Source of the DNA: Alphaproteobacteria bacterium
Lineage (GTDB): Bacteria; Pseudomonadota; Alphaproteobacteria; Rs-D84
Reading direction: 5' to 3'
Assembly (NCBI GenBank): GCA_017425725.1
Contig: JAFOXU010000112.1
Location: 1 to 11,786, forward strand
DNA length: 11,786 bases
This document shows, piece after piece, positions 1 through 5,825 of the stretch. Numbering within the stretch: position 1 is the first letter of the stretch; each line of letters begins with the position of its first letter. The translations under genes and the position numbers were made by a program. A model generated the notes under the pieces. The model was not told the DNA's origin and did no database searches. It saw only the letters and a program-made list of their open reading frames with translations.

Positions 1-1241
1 ACCAAGGTCTCGTTCATCTTGGTCAAGCCCTGTTCATACGCAACGCAATCTTTGTCAATCGCCAAATCATAATTACCTGTAATTTGATTTATTGTTGCAC
101 CGGCCTGCTTACATTGATTCAAAACGGTATTACAACGTTTTTTCGCAGCATTATACAGTTCTGTGCCACGCATATTTGATAAATTACCTGTGTTATTACC
201 ACTTAAAAAGTCCAAACTAAACATATCTGCGGAATCAGATGAAAAGTCCAAGTCAATATCCAGACCAAAACCAGTATCGCCAGACGAATATGATGCAGAT
301 GATTTTGGATCACGGATTAGATCTTCGATTTGCGACAACATGTCACGTGTTTCAGATGTGTCTTTGGTGCCAGACAAGACTTCTTCTGCCTCGGTCTCGG
401 TCATAATAGCACGAATTTCATCCGCAGACAATCCAACATAACGTATACGCTGGGCAACATCATTTAACTGAACATTTGCGTCTTTTACAGCCTCTTCAAC
501 CTTGGCGTACTTGGCGATATTTGCAGAACAAGAACAGCGCTTTTGATTTGTATCAACAATCGCACAGAACTGATCCATGCATTCGTTATACTGTTCCTGA
601 CAAGATTTGTTTAATGTTGCAGTGCTTTCCAGACGTTCTGTCGCCTCTGCAATACTTTCGGCAGTTGCCTGAACATTGCTGGCACGTGATTTTACAGAAC
701 GCAACTGTTCATCGATATTTGAACCTGTTTGAATACCGGTATCACCAATTGTGGCACGGCCGCCAACCTCAGCCGTGCTGGGACGCAAAACCAAACCTGC
801 ACGTCGAACAGATGGACTACTGTTTATACTGGCAGATGACACACGTTCATTACGGCCAACAGTATTTACCGCAGCATCCAAACCACGACCAGATGATTTT
901 TCCGATGCACCCTGACGTGCAACAACACCGCCACGGGATATTGTTTTTTTGCCGATTGCAACTTCCTTGTCAGATGTACCACTAAAAACACGGGAAACAG
1001 TATTGCGAACACTATTTTCAGAAGCATTCTTGTCAATATTAAAATCACGATTTGCAACACGTGATACCGCCGTACGAGATGACGATTTTGACACATCAGC
1101 AGAATTGCCTTCCAACGTACGGGATGCAGTTGTCTTGGACACATCACCGGTCGGAACTACACGTGAAACAGCACCATCAGCCGCGTAAACACTGGGTGCA
1201 AACATCGTAATTGCAAAGAAACATGTCAGCAATTTTTTCAT
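1..1241 (-). CDS. Exported Ser/Arg-rich protein with a Cys cluster (partial, C-terminus beyond window)
   Basis: The frame is open from an ATG at 1241 down to the window edge and gives 413 residues; the end lies outside. Residues 1-20 form a signal peptide (MKK, hydrophobic core, then SVYA before ADG), so the product is exported. Residues 21-165 are low in complexity and rich in Ser, Arg, Val and Thr, with a recurring 'VSR' element (about residues 25, 59, 82, with ISR at 101), and look disordered. Residues 170-300 are probably helical. They contain a Cys cluster (C214, C221, C226, C236, C238) of the form Cx6CxxxxC...CxC. Three more Cys lie at 370, 377 and 399. This suggests a disulphide-bonded or metal-binding domain in the periplasm or at the surface. 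I do not recognise the family. It follows a perfect extended -10 and an AAGGGG-like sequence. The gene is too long and too regular in frame to be a shadow, but its function is unknown. Confidence 0.85.
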   Translation of the reverse strand, partial: MKKLLTCFFAITMFAPSVYAADGAVSRVVPTGDVSKTTASRTLEGNSADVSKSSSRTAVSRVANRDFNIDKNASENSVRNTVSRVFSGTSDKEVAIGKKTISRGGVVARQGASEKSSGRGLDAAVNTVGRNERVSSASINSSPSVRRAGLVLRPSTAEVGGRATIGDTGIQTGSNIDEQLRSVKSRASNVQATAESIAEATERLESTATLNKSCQEQYNECMDQFCAIVDTNQKRCSCSANIAKYAKVEEAVKDANVQLNDVAQRIRYVGLSADEIRAIMTETEAEEVLSGTKDTSETRDMLSQIEDLIRDPKSSASYSSGDTGFGLDIDLDFSSDSADMFSLDFLSGNNTGNLSNMRGTELYNAAKKRCNTVLNQCKQAGATINQITGNYDLAIDKDCVAYEQGLTKMNETL

Positions 1242-1254
1242 TTTCTTACCCCTT

Positions 1255-1263
1255 ATTATATCA
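1255..1263 (-). promoter_or_regulatory. Extended -10 promoter of the exported Cys-cluster gene
   Basis: On the minus strand this reads TGATATAAT, a perfect extended -10 (TGnTATAAT). The position 17 bases upstream holds only a poor -35 (TTTTAT). Transcription would start near 1248, only about 7 bases before the ATG at 1241. The GGGG-containing stretch at 1249-1252 would then lie mostly outside the message, so the leader is very short. Confidence 0.55.
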
Positions 1264-1354
1264 TAAAAAAAGACCCAATAAAAGGGTTTGTTGTCAGCAA
1301 AATTGACTTTTGTTCCTGTTGTTTGTCATGGGGACAGTATGTTATTTTTTAGAT

Positions 1355-1831
1355 ATGTCAAAACAATATAAATCATCTGCGATTGTGCTGGGGATGCATG
1401 ATGCGCTGGTATCGCTGACGGGTATGATTGGCGGATTAACATTTTCGCTGACCAACAGATATGATATTATCGTATCTGCTGTTATCGCATCTGTGGCAGC
1501 AGGCCTGTCAATGGGCGCATCTAATTATCTGGCAGAAAAAACAGATAAAAACACAAACGCACTGCATGCAGGCATCCTGACAGGATGCGCATATATTGGC
1601 ACATGCATATTGTTACTGATTCCATTTTTTATTATTAACAATCCTAAAAATGCATTGATATGGTCGTTTATAATTGCTGTTTTGATAATTTTTGGATGCA
1701 ATTTTTTTATATGCCGTGCGCATAACAAGCCATTTTGGAAACATGCATTTGAAATGCTGATTATATGCACAATTGTTTCAATCGTATCGTTTATTATTGG
1801 GGATGTTTTTATAAAATATTTTGATAATTAA
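1355..1831 (+). CDS. Small VIT1/CCC1-family iron/manganese transporter
   Basis: This 158-aa integral membrane protein has about five membrane segments (roughly residues 8-31, 37-58, 70-92, 98-118, 126-152). The first two carry the signatures of VIT1/CCC1 (DUF125) metal transporters. 'GMHDALVS' holds Asp16, and 'LSMGASNYLAEKTD' holds Met53. These match the metal-coordinating Asp and Met described in the Eucalyptus VIT1 pore. Eukaryotic VIT1 has a helical cytoplasmic metal-binding domain between segments 2 and 3, but here it is reduced to a loop of about ten residues. A likely role is Fe2+ or Mn2+ export coupled to H+; this is a family inference. The frame is open back to a TTG at 1310 and an ATG at 1328. 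I chose 1355 because it leaves a short polar N-terminus before segment 1, as in relatives; the extension is hydrophobic and has no clear ribosome site. The gene stands alone and shares a terminator with the convergent cluster. Confidence 0.8.
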   Translation: MSKQYKSSAIVLGMHDALVSLTGMIGGLTFSLTNRYDIIVSAVIASVAAGLSMGASNYLAEKTDKNTNALHAGILTGCAYIGTCILLLIPFFIINNPKNALIWSFIIAVLIIFGCNFFICRAHNKPFWKHAFEMLIICTIVSIVSFIIGDVFIKYFDN

Positions 1832-1832
1832 A

Positions 1833-1852
1833 AAACCCACCGAAGTGGGTTT
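1833..1852. terminator. Bidirectional intrinsic terminator between convergent genes
   Basis: AAACCCAC and GTGGGTTT form an 8-bp stem around a 4-base loop. On the minus strand the loop is UUCG closed by C-G, a very stable tetraloop, followed by a run of T; on the plus strand the tail is TTTATTTATTTT. It lies directly after the stop of the VIT-type gene and 10 bases beyond the stop of the OmpH-like gene, so it serves both. Confidence 0.85.
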
Positions 1853-1862
1853 ATTTATTTTC

Positions 1863-2528
1863 TTAGAAACCTTTTGGTGTTTCCATCTTTATCTTGGATA
1901 CTTTTTTATCCAATGCCTTAACCACTTCGTCTGTGATATCTAAATCACCTGCATTTGCACCCATACGAGCCATACGACCATCAATTACCAGTGATAATTT
2001 CTTTTTAGCAATAACACCTTCGATAATTGGGTCCAAATGTTTTGTTTGGATTTCATTTAATGCCTTTTGATACAGCATTTCAACACTTTGGGCACGTTCT
2101 GTTAAATCACGTTGCAATTTTGTAACTTTGTTTTGATAGTCAACAACACGACGTTGTAACGCCTCTTGTGACAAGACATCTTGTGATTTTTCGATTTCTG
2201 CCTTTTCTTTTTCTAATTTCTTTTGTTGAGATGTTAAATCATCACGCAATTTATTTTCGTATTTTTCTTTTTGTTCACGCAAATTTTTCAGCACATTTGC
2301 CTGGGCCTGAATTGCATCCATACGAATGACTGCAATACGCAGGTTTGCGCCATTTGCTGCATCTTCGGAAATTTCTTCGATAACAGCCGATACAGGTGCA
2401 GTTTTTTCAGAATTTAATGCACCAACCGCCCATACACCCAGCACAGCAACAATCACAGCCGCAGCCGCAATAATACCAGTCTTTTTATATTGTTTAATTG
2501 GTGATTTTTCTGTTGAGTTTTTTACCAT
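1863..2528 (-). CDS. OmpH/Skp-like coiled-coil envelope protein
   Basis: This 221-aa protein has the order of the OmpH/Skp chaperone family. It starts with a lysine-rich cytoplasmic stretch (1-17) and a hydrophobic segment (about 18-37). An Asn/Glu-rich linker follows, then a first beta strand 'LRIAVIRMDAI' (63-73). A long charged coiled coil runs over about 80-170 and forms the tentacles. The C-terminal strand and helix are 'LSLVIDGRMARMG...DITDEVVKAL'. Skp binds unfolded outer-membrane proteins in the periplasm and is normally freed by signal peptidase. Here the N-terminus is long, with only a weak cleavage site (AVGA after residue 37), so a membrane-anchored form is likely. An AAGGA ribosome site lies six bases before the ATG. 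It is the last gene of the minus-strand cluster but has its own candidate promoter. In many proteobacteria skp sits beside bamA and lpxD; that context is absent here. Confidence 0.75.
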   Translation of the reverse strand: MVKNSTEKSPIKQYKKTGIIAAAAVIVAVLGVWAVGALNSEKTAPVSAVIEEISEDAANGANLRIAVIRMDAIQAQANVLKNLREQKEKYENKLRDDLTSQQKKLEKEKAEIEKSQDVLSQEALQRRVVDYQNKVTKLQRDLTERAQSVEMLYQKALNEIQTKHLDPIIEGVIAKKKLSLVIDGRMARMGANAGDLDITDEVVKALDKKVSKIKMETPKGF

Positions 2529-2547
2529 TGTCCATCCTTTTTGTATT

Positions 2548-2570
2548 TTGTTATATGGTCACTATAACAA
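2548..2570. promoter_or_regulatory. Operator-like dyad over the OmpH-gene promoter
   Basis: TTGTTATA (2548-2555) and TATAACAA (2563-2570) are perfect 8-base inverted arms around a 7-base spacer. The minus-strand -10 element lies at 2561-2566, inside the dyad. The size (23 bp) and position suit a dimeric repressor site. AT-rich sequence makes chance dyads common, so this is tentative. Confidence 0.35.
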
Positions 2571-2589
2571 TAAAAAAATAAAATGAAAA
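2561..2589 (-). promoter_or_regulatory. Promoter candidate for the OmpH/Skp-like gene
   Basis: The minus strand shows TTTTCA at 2584-2589, a 17-base spacer, and TATAGT at 2561-2566 preceded by TGT (extended -10). It sits in the 68-base gap between the lipoprotein gene and the OmpH-like gene, which would give the latter its own start of transcription. Confidence 0.5.
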
Positions 2590-2596
2590 GGGAAAG

Positions 2597-3271
2597 TTAT
2601 CTTGCCGGAGCAAGTCTTAATTCAACACGACGATTTGTCAAACGACCAATATCATCTTGGGCCGCAATCGGACGTGCAGAACCACGACCAACAATAAACA
2701 TACGTGCAGTGTTTATACCATGTTGCGACAAATGAACACCAACACGTTGCGCCATATCCATCGACAATGCATCCGATGCATTTTTATCACGCATTGCATC
2801 TGTGTATCCTGCAATTTCAACAAATGTTGCATTATACTTCTTTAAAATCTTAGAAATTATAGACAATGTATCATCACCAGTTTGCGAAATATCCGCAACA
2901 TTTAATTCCATTATCGCATCACGAACCAAAATAACAACAACGTCCGTGCCGGCACGCTGAACAGATATCCCAGGTTTGCGCAATGCATCGTACAATTCAT
3001 ATTCCAAATTTGCCATATATTGACGTGCCATTAAATTATCATTGGATGCCTTGTCACCGTATGACATCTGTGCATCTGATGCAACAACAGATGATATTAA
3101 TTGTCCCCCTGCCCCCAAGTACACAGGTCGTTTTGCCACACGTGCCTGTTCTGTCATATCTGTAAAACTGGCACCGTTTAAATACGCAGACCATGTTGTT
3201 CTGTCTGGGCTGCTGTATGGCATACAACCACATAATAAAAATAATAAAGATACAATCTTGTACAATTTCAT
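2597..3271 (-). CDS. OmpA-domain outer-membrane lipoprotein
   Basis: This 224-aa protein starts with a lipoprotein signal: a hydrophobic stretch, then the lipobox 'LCGC' with Cys16 as the acylated residue. Residues 17-80 are polar. The OmpA C-terminal (peptidoglycan-associating) domain spans about 106-222. It shows 'VVVILVRDAIMELNVADIS', 'VEIAGYTD' (Asp158), 'ARMFIVGRGSARPIA' and 'GRLTNRRVEL'. Such proteins tether the outer membrane to peptidoglycan through diaminopimelate. The Arg normally found 15 residues after the Asp (the 'LSxxRA' Arg) is replaced by Met173, so binding may be altered. The ATG overlaps the TAA of the upstream pilin gene (TAATG), which implies coupled translation. Linkage to a pilin suggests it may belong to a pilus or secretion apparatus. 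An alternative is a DotK/IcmN-like lipoprotein of a type IVB secretion system, which also has an OmpA domain; the sequence alone does not decide. Confidence 0.85.
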   Translation of the reverse strand: MKLYKIVSLLFLLCGCMPYSSPDRTTWSAYLNGASFTDMTEQARVAKRPVYLGAGGQLISSVVASDAQMSYGDKASNDNLMARQYMANLEYELYDALRKPGISVQRAGTDVVVILVRDAIMELNVADISQTGDDTLSIISKILKKYNATFVEIAGYTDAMRDKNASDALSMDMAQRVGVHLSQHGINTARMFIVGRGSARPIAAQDDIGRLTNRRVELRLAPAR

Positions 3272-3729
3272 TATTCAACAACAAAAGATATCTGATTGGT
3301 ATCTGAATTAAAACAGTTGCTGGAAACACCTGTTTCAAACCCATTTACCAATACCTTGGCCGCCCACGCAGGCTGTTTTGATACAAAATAGTTACATTCG
3401 CCATTTGTTAAATCAACCAAGTTTATTGAAAATGTTGCGCCATCAACACTGGATGTAACAGACCAACCGTCACCACCCAATGGTGCCTTGTCATTTTGTA
3501 ATGCACCTGCCTTTATCAAATAATTAACAGACACACCATCATAAGAACCACGCATTTCTAATAATATTTTTGTGTTTTCTGCAATTTGTTTTAATTCCAT
3601 GCTGGCAATACTGCGAGATTGATTTGCACGTAACATATTGTACACCCCCAGCGCAGACACAGTCATAACACCAGCGATTGCCATAACACCAATAACTTCT
3701 ATCAAAGAACGCCCAGATTCATTTCTCAT
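3271..3729 (-). CDS. Type IVb-like prepilin (probable major pilin)
   Basis: This 152-aa protein begins with a prepilin leader of six residues ending in Gly6, then 'RSLIEVIGVMAIAGV'. That gives Glu at mature position 5 and a long hydrophobic helix, the signature for cleavage and methylation by prepilin peptidase. The remainder has the layout of PilS-type or type IVb pilins: a helix to about residue 58, 'GSYDGVSVNYLIKAGAL', a beta-rich head, and two Cys (112 and 139) that could form the D-region disulphide. It starts at the base after the dnaX stop codon and overlaps the lipoprotein gene by one base, so it is very likely cotranscribed with both. It is the only pilin here of major-subunit size; the plus-strand cluster encodes three much larger prepilin-like proteins. 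It could also be a pseudopilin, since no assembly genes are visible. Confidence 0.85.
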   Translation of the reverse strand: MRNESGRSLIEVIGVMAIAGVMTVSALGVYNMLRANQSRSIASMELKQIAENTKILLEMRGSYDGVSVNYLIKAGALQNDKAPLGGDGWSVTSSVDGATFSINLVDLTNGECNYFVSKQPAWAAKVLVNGFETGVSSNCFNSDTNQISFVVE

Positions 3730-5286
3730 TTATTTCACCCCCACAATTTCTGCATCTTCAAATAAACTCATTGCACTGGCAACCAATGGATCAGATTCCA
3801 GTTCTTCTTGTTTTTGCTCGGACATTGTCTGTGTATGCGTTGATTCCGTTAATTTAGTTAACGTCCATGTTTTCCCAGTTTTATCCAACAGCCATGCAGA
3901 TAATTTGTGTGCAAAATCACCGTCGCCCTTGCGATCAAAATACTTGATAACACCATCTGACAGTTCTGATATTTCAATATTACTGCTGAAATAAGAATAC
4001 AGTAATATTTCCTTGGTTGATTGCAACGCAGTCCCCAAATCGGCAGCACATGTTATAGACAACGTTTTAACAACCGGTTCTGATGAAGTATTTGACATTC
4101 TGTCTGCCAAAATATTTTTTACAGAACGTGCACGATTTTCTGATTCTTGCTGTTTTAACAGTTCTGGGACAGATGGAATATCTGCGATATGCATACATCT
4201 GATAATCAGCATATCAAAACACTGTTTTTGATTGCCTGCCGCCTGCATTTCAGGAACAGCAGCAACCATTACCTGCCATATACGAGATAATGTATTAACA
4301 GTTATACGTGAATTTATATTTGCAATTTGTTCACGTTGATCTGCCGTGTATGGCGAATTTGTAACAGCCCCCGCATTTAACGATGGGTGCATGCGTGTTG
4401 CCCAGTGTGTCCATTCCATCATATCTGTCAACAACATTGATAAATCTGCACCATTGTTATAAATCGAATCTACCTTGTCCAAGGCCGCCGCAACATCACC
4501 AGACAAAATTGTTTTCATCAAATCAACAACAACAACCCTGTCTGCACGCTTTAACATATCAAGCGTTGCCGCTTCGTCGACATGACCACCTGTTTGGGCA
4601 ATTGCTTGGTCTAACAAAGACAGACCATCACGAACAGAACCATCTGCGGCACGTGCCAACAAATCATTTGCACCATCCGTTAGTTCGATGTTTTCCTGTT
4701 GGGCAATCCATGCAAAATGTTTCTTTAATGTTTCAATAGAAACACGTGCCAAATCGAAACGCTGACAACGGGATAATATTGTAACAGGAACCTTCCTAAT
4801 TTCTGTTGTCGCCAAAATAAAGATTACGTGTGCAGGCGGTTCTTCTAGTGTTTTCAATAACGCATTAAATGCGGACGTAGATAACATATGAACTTCGTCA
4901 ATAATATAAACCTTGTAACGACCATTTGTCGGACGATACTGTGCGGCATCTAAGATATCACGCATATTATCAACACCCGTATGTGATGCAGCGTCAATTT
5001 CCATAACATCAATATGCTGACCAGCAGCAATTGCACGACAATTTTCACATGTGCCACATGGACTGGCAGTCGCCCTGTCCGAAGACAAACAATTCAATGC
5101 CTTGGCAAAAATACGTGCTGTACTTGTTTTTCCTGTTCCACGAATACCCGTGAAAATATACGCATGCGCAATACGAGACGTTTCAATTGCCGTTGTTAAT
5201 GTTTTTACCAAAACATCTTGACCGATAAGAGATTTAAAATCTTGACTGCGATACTTGCGCGCTAAAACTGTATAATTCGTATCCAT
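3730..5286 (-). CDS. dnaX: DNA polymerase III subunit gamma/tau
   Basis: This 518-aa AAA+ clamp-loader ATPase opens and loads the beta sliding clamp and, in its long form, couples polymerase and helicase. The motifs are all present. They are Walker A 'GIRGTGKT' (47-54), zinc ligands C66, C77, C80 and C83, Walker B 'VYIIDE' (126-131), sensor 1 'LATTE', and the arginine-finger 'SRC' at 172-174. Domain III ends near residue 375. The C-terminal part is short compared with many tau proteins (about 550-640 aa) but keeps the alphaproteobacterial-type ending 'DPLVASAMSLFEDAEIV'. A candidate slippery site lies at codons 389-391. The start is supported by an AAGGAAG ribosome site eight bases upstream and a promoter within 50 bases. 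dnaX is commonly followed by a ybaB/ebfC gene and recR; here it is followed directly by a pilin gene. Confidence 0.97.
   Translation of the reverse strand: MDTNYTVLARKYRSQDFKSLIGQDVLVKTLTTAIETSRIAHAYIFTGIRGTGKTSTARIFAKALNCLSSDRATASPCGTCENCRAIAAGQHIDVMEIDAASHTGVDNMRDILDAAQYRPTNGRYKVYIIDEVHMLSTSAFNALLKTLEEPPAHVIFILATTEIRKVPVTILSRCQRFDLARVSIETLKKHFAWIAQQENIELTDGANDLLARAADGSVRDGLSLLDQAIAQTGGHVDEAATLDMLKRADRVVVVDLMKTILSGDVAAALDKVDSIYNNGADLSMLLTDMMEWTHWATRMHPSLNAGAVTNSPYTADQREQIANINSRITVNTLSRIWQVMVAAVPEMQAAGNQKQCFDMLIIRCMHIADIPSVPELLKQQESENRARSVKNILADRMSNTSSEPVVKTLSITCAADLGTALQSTKEILLYSYFSSNIEISELSDGVIKYFDRKGDGDFAHKLSAWLLDKTGKTWTLTKLTESTHTQTMSEQKQEELESDPLVASAMSLFEDAEIVGVK
4114..4120 (-). other. Candidate -1 frameshift site in dnaX
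   Basis: On the coding strand the heptamer is A_AAA_AAT, in the zero-frame register needed for -1 slippage (codons 389-391). After a -1 shift the frame meets TAA at 4069-4067, giving a protein of about 406 residues that ends just after clamp-loader domain III. This is where E. coli gamma ends relative to its domains. A 7-bp stem with one G-U pair (4111-4105 with 4097-4091) follows only two bases after the heptamer. That spacing is short, and no strong Shine-Dalgarno stimulator precedes the site. Transcript slippage on the A6 run is another route. Confidence 0.35.
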
Positions 5287-5308
5287 GCTGTAAACTTCCT
5301 TTTAGCCT

Positions 5309-5336
5309 AGGATAGCAAAACAACCTAAAATTTCAA
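5309..5336 (-). promoter_or_regulatory. dnaX: Promoter of the dnaX-pilin-lipoprotein operon
   Basis: The minus strand reads TTGAAA (5331-5336), a 16-base spacer, and TATCCT (5309-5314). The predicted start near 5302 leaves a leader of about 16 bases that includes the ribosome site. The promoter lies just after the terminator of the upstream gene, so the dnaX operon is probably an independent unit. Confidence 0.6.
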
Positions 5337-5341
5337 CAAAT

Positions 5342-5367
5342 AAAACGCATCCAAATGGATGCGTTTT
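5342..5367. terminator. Intrinsic terminator after the DUF4167-like gene
   Basis: AAAACGCATCC and GGATGCGTTTT form an 11-bp stem around a 4-base loop, with flanking T runs on the plus strand and TTTTA on the minus strand. It lies five bases past the stop of the minus-strand gene at 5372 and upstream of the dnaX promoter, so it separates the two units. Confidence 0.85.
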
Positions 5368-5371
5368 TAAC

Positions 5372-5677
5372 CTAGTTCAAATTGGTTATAAAATCAGGAA
5401 ATCCAGGTTCTTCTTCATCTGAATTTTCTGTTGATTCTGCGGCTGCAACCTCTGCCTCGGCAGCGGCCTTTTCTTTTGGATCACGTGTTGAATCAATTTT
5501 TTCTTGTTCTGCACTGACAATGCGACCGTAATGTTCCGCAGTCTGTAACAGACGTTCACGTTCAATTTCATCAGACGTCTGACGTGCTTGATCAATATAT
5601 TGTTTTCTTTTTTGGCGCCACTTATGGCAACGTTGAATCATCTGACCTACTGATGACTGATTTTTTTTGTTTTGCAT
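5372..5677 (-). CDS. Short DUF4167-like protein
   Basis: This 101-aa protein is basic at the N-terminus and acidic at the C-terminus. Residues about 24-60 read 'KQYIDQARQTSDEIERERLLQTAEHYGRIVSAEQ'. This resembles the core of DUF4167, an alphaproteobacterial family whose members carry a 'YxxLAxDA...GDRV.AENYLQHAEHYxRI' pattern. Usual members are 200 aa or more with a long Arg/Gly-rich N-terminus; here that part is cut to about 20 residues. The function of the family is not established; nucleic-acid binding has been supposed because of the basic region. The tail 'DEEEPGFPDFITNLN' is acidic. There is no signal peptide or membrane segment. The ribosome site is weak (AAAGAAAAG). The gene is transcribed alone, away from the pilin cluster, with a terminator at its end. 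Confidence 0.7.
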   Translation of the reverse strand: MQNKKNQSSVGQMIQRCHKWRQKRKQYIDQARQTSDEIERERLLQTAEHYGRIVSAEQEKIDSTRDPKEKAAAEAEVAAAESTENSDEEEPGFPDFITNLN

Positions 5678-5708
5678 ATCTTTTCTTTTTAACAGGAAAT
5701 TATCTTGC

Positions 5709-5733
5709 GGTAATGATTTTTTAATACATTACC
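5709..5733. promoter_or_regulatory. Inverted repeat in the divergent intergenic region
   Basis: GGTAATG (5709-5715) and CATTACC (5727-5733) are perfect 7-base arms around an 11-base AT-rich spacer. The dyad lies 32 bases before the minus-strand start codon at 5677 and 40 bases before the -35 of the plus-strand pilin cluster. It could be a regulator site acting on either gene. Confidence 0.35.
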
Positions 5734-5772
5734 AAACCTAACGATAGCGATATTAATTCATCTTAAAACCGA

Positions 5773-5801
5773 TTGCAATATTTTTTTTCTGTTGCTATGC
5801 T
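5773..5801 (+). promoter_or_regulatory. Promoter of the tandem pilin-like cluster
   Basis: TTGCAA (5773-5778), a 17-base spacer and TATGCT (5796-5801), with TGC directly before it, form a good extended -10 promoter. Transcription would start near 5808 and give a leader of about 18 bases holding AGGAGG (5813-5818), seven bases before a TTG start codon. Confidence 0.65.
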
Positions 5802-5825
5802 TGACAGTAAGTAGGAGGGAGCATT

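Noticed and set aside
476..985. Plus-strand open frame of 169 codons
   Set aside because: It lies opposite the exported Cys-cluster gene. The product has an odd composition rich in His, Gln, Cys and Trp, with no domain; it is an antisense shadow.
1268..1290. Hairpin ACCC/GGGT near a T7 run as a terminator
   Set aside because: The minus-strand stem is only four base pairs and no gene on that strand lies upstream for it to end; it sits in the promoter spacer of the exported Cys-cluster gene.
1310..1354. TTG or upstream ATG start for the VIT-type gene
   Set aside because: The extension would add a hydrophobic stretch not expected before the first membrane segment, and neither start has a ribosome site; it cannot be fully excluded.
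4383..4739. Plus-strand open frame of 118 codons inside dnaX
   Set aside because: It is antisense to the well-supported dnaX AAA+ gene, with low-complexity His/Leu/Pro content and no recognisable motif.
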